This document shows positions 8,409 to 12,917 of a DNA stretch of 12,917 nt, piece after piece. Where the stretch lies: contig CAJMQA010000070.1 in NCBI GenBank assembly GCA_905215395.1, positions 1-12,917 on the forward strand. The letters are read 5' to 3'. A model generated the notes under the pieces. It saw only the letters and a program-made list of their open reading frames with translations, did not search any database and had not been told where the DNA came from. Numbering within the stretch: the first letter of the stretch is position 1; each line of letters starts with the position of its first letter. The position numbers and the translations under genes were made by a program. This DNA comes from an uncultured bacterium. GTDB taxonomy: Bacteria; Bacteroidota; Bacteroidia; Bacteroidales; Marinifilaceae.

Positions 8409-9659
8409 TTATCGTTTGTTGTTCTGTATGTTTAATATAGCTTTTATTCTTTTCAGTAAAGAAGGATGAGAATAATAAACCCATTCATACAAAGGATGCG
8501 GAGTCAGGTTACTCAAAGCCTTTACAGATATCTTTTTCAGCCCGGAAACCAAAAACTCTCCCCGATAAAAAGTGGCAGCATAAGCGTCCGCCTCATATTC
8601 ATTTTTGCGCGACCAGGCATTCATAAATAAACCCAATACCATACTCACCGGAGAATACAAGATTGTAAATGCGATCAATCCTAACTGGAAATAGGCCCGG
8701 TCTCCTCCCAGAGCCATGGACAGAACCGGTTGGTTTACAAATAAAGAAAACAACCACAAAATAATACCGGTCTGCAATACAGAAGCCACCATAAATTGCA
8801 GGGTATGCTTTTTCTTATTATGTCCCATTTCGTGAGCCAGAACAGCGACAATTTCTTCCTCACTCAGTTCTTTGAGTAAGGTATCGTACAATACAATCCG
8901 CTTTTTAGGTCCGAAACCCGTAAAATAAGCATTGGCTTTTGTGGAACGTTTCGATCCGTCTATCACAAATATATTGTCCAGCCGGAAGCCGGCCTGCAAA
9001 GCAAACGCATGAATCTTTTCCCGCAAACTCCCCTCTTCCAGGGGAGTCTGTTTATTAAACAAGGGAACAATCAGCTGGGAATAAAACATGGCCATAAACA
9101 GCGAAAACACAGTCACAAGTATCCACGCATACAACCAGAACCAGGAACCGGCCCACAAATAAAACCATACGACGGCTGTCAGTAAAATACCTCCGATCAC
9201 ACCTGATACGATCATCCCCTTCAATAAATCCAAAAGCCAGGTTTTTAACGTGGTTTTATTAAATCCATACTTCTCTTCGATACGGAAAGTGGTATACCAG
9301 TCAAAAGGCAGACCGATCAGTCCTGAAGCCAGAGATAAACACGCCATAAACAGCAGGGTCTGCAATATGACGCTATCGGTCTGTGTAACCACCTGCTCAT
9401 TCAACCATCCAAACCCTCCGACACAAAGGAAGACCATCATAACAACGAAAGAAAAAGCCGAACTGATCAAATCAAAGCGGTTATTTTCCCGTTTATAATT
9501 CTGGAAACGCTTGTATTCATTCTCATCATAAATTCCAACCAGACTTTCCGGCAGCTCCGGAGACATCGCTTTCATGTTCAACGCCTCTAAAACTCTTTCC
9601 ACGACAAAATCCAGGCATAAAAATACCACAATAACGATAAAAATAATTTCAGCTGTCAT
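8409..9659 (-). CDS. M48A family (Ste24/CAAX protease 1-like) membrane zinc metallopeptidase, 416 aa
   Basis: This is an integral-membrane zinc protease. The HExxH motif is HEMGH at residues 276-280 (His276 and His280 bind zinc, Glu277 is catalytic). The third zinc ligand is probably Glu354 in NEYEAD (353-358). Hydrophobic segments at about 4-22, 65-84, 100-118, 150-172, 174-196, 287-309 and 326-346 give the seven-TM layout of Ste24-type enzymes, and an M48 N-terminal domain precedes the catalytic part. The length of about 416 is normal for the family. Eukaryotic relatives cut prenylated proteins. Bacteria generally lack that pathway, so a role in membrane-protein quality control is more likely here (inference). 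It is the first gene of the operon with cinA and the hydrolase. The start has an AAGAGG Shine-Dalgarno-like sequence 5 nt upstream, unusually good for this group, and a perfect -7 box lies further upstream. Confidence 0.93.
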   Translation of the reverse strand: MTAEIIFIVIVVFLCLDFVVERVLEALNMKAMSPELPESLVGIYDENEYKRFQNYKRENNRFDLISSAFSFVVMMVFLCVGGFGWLNEQVVTQTDSVILQTLLFMACLSLASGLIGLPFDWYTTFRIEEKYGFNKTTLKTWLLDLLKGMIVSGVIGGILLTAVVWFYLWAGSWFWLYAWILVTVFSLFMAMFYSQLIVPLFNKQTPLEEGSLREKIHAFALQAGFRLDNIFVIDGSKRSTKANAYFTGFGPKKRIVLYDTLLKELSEEEIVAVLAHEMGHNKKKHTLQFMVASVLQTGIILWLFSLFVNQPVLSMALGGDRAYFQLGLIAFTILYSPVSMVLGLFMNAWSRKNEYEADAYAATFYRGEFLVSGLKKISVKALSNLTPHPLYEWVYYSHPSLLKRIKAILNIQNNKR

Positions 9660-9664
9660 TATTA

Positions 9665-9670
9665 CCTCTT
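9665..9670 (-). promoter_or_regulatory. Shine-Dalgarno-like site for the M48 peptidase gene
   Basis: On the minus strand AAGAGG lies 5 nt before the ATG at 9659. Most other starts in this window lack such a purine-rich site, so this one supports the chosen start and suggests efficient initiation. Confidence 0.55.
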
Positions 9671-9721
9671 TTCAATTTGATAAAAGACCTGTGAAGCCTT
9701 TTCTGATTAGAACTTGCTTGA

Positions 9722-9729
9722 CAAATATA
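9722..9729 (-). promoter_or_regulatory. Bacteroidota -7 promoter box for the peptidase-cinA-hydrolase operon
   Basis: The minus-strand sequence TATATTTG is an exact match to the Bacteroidota sigma consensus TAnnTTTG. It would place transcription start near 9715 and leave a leader of about 55 nt. A TTTG -33 element at the expected 19-21 nt spacing is not clear. This is the only promoter candidate I would rank above chance in the divergent region for this strand. Confidence 0.55.
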
Positions 9730-9796
9730 TAAAAATTCATATATATTACAGTATTTGCCTGTATCAATTAAATTACGGAAATTTTTCTCTAAAACT

Positions 9797-9828
9797 TTAG
9801 ACTTTTTCATTTATTAATCTTAATTTCG
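9797..9828 (+). promoter_or_regulatory. Candidate promoter for the class I fumarase gene
   Basis: TAATTTCG (9821-9828) matches TAnnTTTG at 7 of 8 positions, with a weak -33-like TTAG at 9797-9800 at 20-nt spacing. This would leave a leader of roughly 45-50 nt before the ATG at 9884. The call rests on consensus matching only, in an A/T-rich region where weak matches are easy to find. Confidence 0.4.
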
Positions 9829-9883
9829 TTGCCGATTATCAGAAAGGATAAGACTTTGACATTAACAATCAAAATTATATACC

Positions 9884-11494
9884 ATGGCAGAATTCAAGTA
9901 TCAGGAACCGTTTCCTATCGAAAAAGACACAACAGAGTATCGTCTTCTGACCAAAGACTATGTTAAAACCATTGAATGTGAGGGAAGAAAGATTTTAAAA
10001 ATAGAAAAAGAGGGGTTGGAATTACTTTCCCGTGAAGCTTATACGGATGTTTCATTCTATCTGCGTGCTTCCCACCTGCAAAAATTAGCTGACATCCTGA
10101 AAGATCCGGAAGCCAGCGATAATGACAAATTTGTGGCTCATACCATGTTATTGAACCAGGTTGTATCCGCAGCAGGAGAACTTCCTACCTGTCAGGATAC
10201 CGGAACCGCCATCTGTATCGGTAAGAAAGGTGAAAACGTATGGACTGGCTGTAACGATGCCGAAGCCATCAGTAAGGGCGTTTTCGAAACCTACCGCGAC
10301 CGTAACCTGCGTTATTCACAGGTAGTACCTTTCAGTATGACAGAAGAAAAAAACACCGGCACTAATCTTCCGGCTCAGATAGACCTTTATGCTACACAGG
10401 GCAGTAAATATGATTTTTTGTTTATCACCAAAGGCGGTGGTTCAGCCAATAAAACTTTCCTGTATCAGCAGACCAAAGCTTTGTTAAATGAAGAATCCCT
10501 GACCAAATTCATTCAGCAGAAAGTGCTTGATCTGGGAACCTCAGCCTGTCCTCCCTACCACCTGGCAGTAGTGATCGGCGGAACTTCAGCAGAAGCCTGT
10601 CTGGCTACTGTAAAGAAAGCCTCGGCAGGATATTACGATCATCTTCCGACTTCAGGAAACGAAGGCGGCCGTGCTTTCCGGGATCTGGAATGGGAAGAAA
10701 AGATCCTGAAAATCTGTCGTGATAAAGGGATCGGAGCGCAGTTCGGAGGAAAATACTGGGTACACGATGTTCGTGTTATCCGTTTACCCCGTCACGCAGC
10801 CTCTTGTCCCGTAGGAATCGGAGTCAGCTGTAGCGCCGACCGGAATATTAAAGGCAAAATTACAGAAGACGGAATCTTCCTGGAACAGCTTGAAAAAAAT
10901 CCGGCCCGTTTCTTACCGGCAGAAAGTCCTGCATTGGCTCCGGCCGTTAATATCGACCTCGATCAGCCCATGGAAAATGTACTGAAAGAGCTGAGCAAAT
11001 ACCCGGTAAAAACCCGTCTGAACCTGTCCGGAACTCTGATTGTTGCCCGTGACATTGCCCATGCCCGCATCAAACAAATGATAGACGAAGGTAAGCCGAT
11101 GCCTGAATATTTCAAGAAACACCCGGTTTATTATGCCGGACCTGCCAAGACACCGAAAGGAATGGCTTCCGGTAGCTTTGGTCCGACCACAGCCGGACGT
11201 ATGGACCCGTATGTCGACCTGTTCCAGTCTCTGGGAGGTTCTATGATCATGGTAGCCAAAGGCAACCGCTCTATAGATGTCACCAATGCCTGCAAAAAGC
11301 ATGGTGGATTCTATCTGGGTTCTATCGGGGGACCCGCTGCTATTCTGGCAAAAGAAAGTATCAAATCAGTTGAAATTGTTGACTTCGAAGAACTCGGTAT
11401 GGAAGCTGTACGCAAAATCCGCGTAGAAAACTTCCCGGCTTTTATCATTGTCGATGACAAAGGTAACGACTTCTTTGCAGAATGGTCGCATTAA
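9884..11494 (+). CDS. Class I fumarate hydratase, single-chain [4Fe-4S] type, 536 aa
   Basis: This enzyme reversibly hydrates fumarate to malate in the cytoplasm. It is the oxygen-sensitive iron-sulfur class (FumA/FumB type), with alpha and beta parts fused in one chain. The N-terminal cluster domain runs to about residue 350 and the C-terminal domain follows. The likely cluster ligands are Cys103 (GELPTCQDTGT), Cys222 (GTSACPPYH) and Cys316 (GVSCSADR), each two positions below the ligand Cys numbers I recall for E. coli FumA. Other conserved active-site segments are LPRHAAS (301-307, His304), VARDIAHARIK (387-397), GPTTAGRMD (433-441) and MVAKGNRS (456-463). It appears to be a single-gene transcript, with a 224-bp divergent upstream region and a strong terminator 20 bp after the stop. 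In anaerobic Bacteroidales such an enzyme supports the oxaloacetate-malate-fumarate branch leading to succinate. FumA and FumB subtypes are not distinguished here. Confidence 0.96.
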   Translation: MAEFKYQEPFPIEKDTTEYRLLTKDYVKTIECEGRKILKIEKEGLELLSREAYTDVSFYLRASHLQKLADILKDPEASDNDKFVAHTMLLNQVVSAAGELPTCQDTGTAICIGKKGENVWTGCNDAEAISKGVFETYRDRNLRYSQVVPFSMTEEKNTGTNLPAQIDLYATQGSKYDFLFITKGGGSANKTFLYQQTKALLNEESLTKFIQQKVLDLGTSACPPYHLAVVIGGTSAEACLATVKKASAGYYDHLPTSGNEGGRAFRDLEWEEKILKICRDKGIGAQFGGKYWVHDVRVIRLPRHAASCPVGIGVSCSADRNIKGKITEDGIFLEQLEKNPARFLPAESPALAPAVNIDLDQPMENVLKELSKYPVKTRLNLSGTLIVARDIAHARIKQMIDEGKPMPEYFKKHPVYYAGPAKTPKGMASGSFGPTTAGRMDPYVDLFQSLGGSMIMVAKGNRSIDVTNACKKHGGFYLGSIGGPAAILAKESIKSVEIVDFEELGMEAVRKIRVENFPAFIIVDDKGNDFFAEWSH

Positions 11495-11513
11495 ACTTTT
11501 CTTTATAAGAAAA

Positions 11514-11549
11514 GCCCGTCTGGTAAACAATATCAGACGGGCATTTTTT
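11514..11549 (+). terminator. Intrinsic terminator after fumarase
   Basis: GCCCGTCTG (11514-11522) and CAGACGGGC (11534-11542) form a perfect G/C-rich 9-bp stem with an 11-nt loop, followed by A and six T. It begins 20 bp after the fumarase stop and cleanly separates that gene from the downstream transporter. The opposite strand also has a TTTT run after the stem, so it could work in both directions, although no gene converges here. Confidence 0.93.
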
Positions 11550-11597
11550 ATTTCTTCCAATATCTACCAGCCAACTTTTTAAGGAAAGATCACGTAA

Positions 11598-11610
11598 AAG
11601 ATTAAATCTT
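11598..11610. repeat. 13-bp palindrome just upstream of the transporter start
   Basis: AAGATT-A-AATCTT is a perfect 6+1+6 palindrome ending 13 nt before the ATG at 11624. It overlaps the place where a promoter or ribosome-binding region would sit, so it could be an operator. A/T-rich palindromes of this length also occur by chance. Confidence 0.3.
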
Positions 11611-11623
11611 AATTTTTACAAAC

Positions 11624-12613
11624 ATGAAAGGTGTACTGTTAGCCTTATCGACTGTCATCGTCTGGGCTATTCTCAACGTTGTCAACCGCTACTGTGTCCT
11701 AAAATATGATACAAATGTCATTGTATTTACCGCTTACATGATTTTTGCTACCGGCATCTCCCTGATGATGATCCGGAAACAAGTAACAACGAAAGCGTGG
11801 AAAAATGGAGTCAAATATTCCTGGCTTTACACAATCATGCAAATAATACGCAGTTTTACTATGATTTCTACCTTTCTGTATATTACTTCTACCGAAACCA
11901 GTCTCTTGTTCAATATTGAAATCATCATTACCTATATATTTGCCTATTTCATGTTTAAAAGAGTTCCTTATAAGGCAGATTATTTCGGAATCCTGATTAT
12001 TCTGATCGGATTCATTTTATTCATCTTCAATCTTCCGGAACATCAACGGAGCATTGTATCCATACTGATATTGATTTCAGCTACTGCCAGCTGTATCCGT
12101 TCCATCGTTGTGGAAGAAACCACGATCTGGAATCCGGATACCACGATCCGCCAAAAATGCGGAATTTCAGGTTACACGATGTTTTACGGTGGTTTATATC
12201 TGATCTGTTTTCTGTTTCTGATAGTCCTGATTAAATCCTTTGTCTCCATTCCCCGGACCGGACTATTTTCTTTGTTGGATTATCTGCCCGGATTGGCTGA
12301 TATGATACACCCGGCAACAGTAATCTCTGCCTGTATTGCAGGTTTTGTAATTAATGCCACAACGACTTATCTGTATTATGCAACCTTAAAATTTTCACCC
12401 TCAGAAACTTTTATGGCCGCCCGGGCTTTCCAACCGGTCATGACTTATCTTCTGGAATTGCTGGCAGCCTTATTCTTTGCATTTATGCGCCCTCAACTCA
12501 GTACCCAGGATTATATATTAGGAGGAATTATCATTGTCGGTTCCTTACTCATTCTGATTGTTCCGCATAAGGGCGGTTACACTCATCAGTCCAAAGATTT
12601 CATTACAGATTGA
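11624..12613 (+). CDS. EamA/DMT-family transporter, 10 TM, 329 aa
   Basis: This inner-membrane protein shows the drug/metabolite transporter layout. Ten hydrophobic segments lie at about residues 3-22, 30-50, 66-88, 93-111, 119-137, 144-162, 184-206, 230-250, 270-287 and 296-314, forming two EamA repeats of five. Typical traits include the N-terminal LSTVIVWAILNVVNRY stretch, the short TM3-TM4 turn (TSTETSLLFN), and the second-repeat YATLKFSPSETFMAARAFQP segment, which is the usual 'alternative conformer' region of these exporters. The 20-residue polar link at about 163-183 is probably the cytoplasmic loop between repeats. Family members export amino acids, nucleotides or other metabolites, and the substrate cannot be assigned. 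It is isolated from fumarase by the terminator. Its last 28 bp overlap the 3' end of miaA on the other strand. A convincing promoter with a normal leader length was not found. Confidence 0.88.
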   Translation: MKGVLLALSTVIVWAILNVVNRYCVLKYDTNVIVFTAYMIFATGISLMMIRKQVTTKAWKNGVKYSWLYTIMQIIRSFTMISTFLYITSTETSLLFNIEIIITYIFAYFMFKRVPYKADYFGILIILIGFILFIFNLPEHQRSIVSILILISATASCIRSIVVEETTIWNPDTTIRQKCGISGYTMFYGGLYLICFLFLIVLIKSFVSIPRTGLFSLLDYLPGLADMIHPATVISACIAGFVINATTTYLYYATLKFSPSETFMAARAFQPVMTYLLELLAALFFAFMRPQLSTQDYILGGIIIVGSLLILIVPHKGGYTHQSKDFITD

Positions 12614-12917
12614 TCTGACAGTTGCCGGGTTATGAATGCCAAGATTCCCCGCTGATCCTCTGGATGGAACCAATGGATATCATCATCCCGCCTGAACCAG
12701 GAAAGTTGTTTACGGGCATAACGGCGGGAATTCCGCTTAATCAGGCGCACAGTTTCTTCATAATCTGTCTTTCCTTCAAAATAATCGAAAAATTCCTTAT
12801 AACCGACTGTATTCAATGCATTCAGATGATGCAAAGGCCACAAGCCCCTCACTTCTTCTTCCAATCCTTCCTCTAACATCAGATCCACACGACTGTCGTT
12901 ACGTTCGTAGAGATCCT
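12586..12917 (-). CDS. miaA: tRNA dimethylallyltransferase MiaA, C-terminal part (cut by window edge)
   Basis: The last 109 residues of MiaA are present, in a frame open to the right edge. The enzyme transfers a dimethylallyl group to N6 of A37 in tRNAs that read codons starting with U. Recognisable segments are DLYERNDSRVDLMLEEGLEE at the edge, LNTVGYKEFFDYFEG in the middle, and RNSRRYARKQLSWFRRD near the end, which is the conserved C-terminal hallmark involved in tRNA binding. The P-loop and catalytic residues lie outside the window. The gene converges with the EamA transporter and the two coding 3' ends overlap by 28 bp, leaving no room for an intervening terminator. The C-terminal tail after the WFRRD motif is about 30 residues. 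Confidence 0.94.
   Translation of the reverse strand, partial: DLYERNDSRVDLMLEEGLEEEVRGLWPLHHLNALNTVGYKEFFDYFEGKTDYEETVRLIKRNSRRYARKQLSWFRRDDDIHWFHPEDQRGILAFITRQLSDQSVMKSLD

Noticed and set aside
8398..8484. A longer cinA start (ATG at 8484) adding 29 residues
   Set aside because: The extra residues do not resemble the CinA N-terminus and the extension overlaps the upstream peptidase gene by about 76 bp. Family homology begins exactly at the ATG at 8397.
10913..11302. A 129-residue minus-strand open frame inside the fumarase gene
   Set aside because: It is entirely antisense to a highly conserved enzyme and has no domain-like sequence.
9884..11494. Split alpha/beta fumarase or L(+)-tartrate dehydratase
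   Set aside because: The alpha and beta parts are fused in one uninterrupted 536-residue chain whose three cluster Cys and C-terminal motifs follow the single-chain FumA/FumB pattern.
11597..11623. A standard promoter directly ahead of the transporter gene
   Set aside because: TAATTTTT at 11610-11617 resembles a -7 box, but it would start the mRNA at about the ATG and lacks a -33 partner, so it is not annotated as a promoter.
1..12917. tRNA or rRNA genes, CRISPR arrays, insertion sequences, phage or integron features
   Set aside because: I saw no cloverleaf-like sequence, no regularly spaced repeats, no transposase or integrase coding sequence, and no terminal inverted repeats with target duplications. 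Nearly all sequence is explained by metabolic and membrane genes.

Overview
The window looks like a chromosomal segment from a member of the Bacteroidales. Three things point there: tandem two-half FtsX/MacB-type permeases of about 770-800 residues, which are typical of gut Bacteroidota; a perfect Bacteroidota-type -7 box (TAnnTTTG) ahead of one gene; and mostly A/T-rich leaders with weak or absent Shine-Dalgarno sequences. Moderate GC content and the mix of proteins would fit an Odoribacter-like genus, but that placement is an impression from the sequence and was not tested. I see no phage, transposon, CRISPR or RNA-gene signal.

Layout. From 1 to 5983, all on the minus strand, lies a tight run of three paralogous ABC-transporter permeases. 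Transcription starts near 6.0 kb and runs off the left edge, so the last permease is cut by the window. The gaps are 12 bp and 0 bp, so this is almost certainly one operon. No ATPase subunit is present in the window. From 6132 to 9659, also minus strand, is a second tight operon with the order M48A/Ste24-type membrane metallopeptidase, CinA (nicotinamide-nucleotide amidase type), membrane-anchored alpha/beta hydrolase. A 224-bp divergent intergenic region separates it from a plus-strand class I (iron-sulfur) fumarase, which ends in a strong intrinsic terminator. A 10-TM EamA/DMT transporter follows. It converges on, and overlaps by 28 bp, the 3' end of miaA (tRNA dimethylallyltransferase), which enters from the right edge.

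How the genes may work together. The permease array is probably a membrane machine that exports or extracts a substrate, or senses envelope stress, together with an ATPase encoded to the left or elsewhere. The M48-CinA-hydrolase operon combines membrane protein quality control, pyridine-nucleotide salvage and an unassigned esterase-like activity. No single pathway clearly links them. Fumarase serves the fumarate/malate branch of central carbon metabolism. MiaA is a housekeeping tRNA modification enzyme.

Most of the window is ordinary core genome. The parts most worth a second look are the ATPase-less triple permease array, the operon placing an uncharacterised anchored hydrolase behind CinA, and the overlapping convergent ends of the transporter and miaA.
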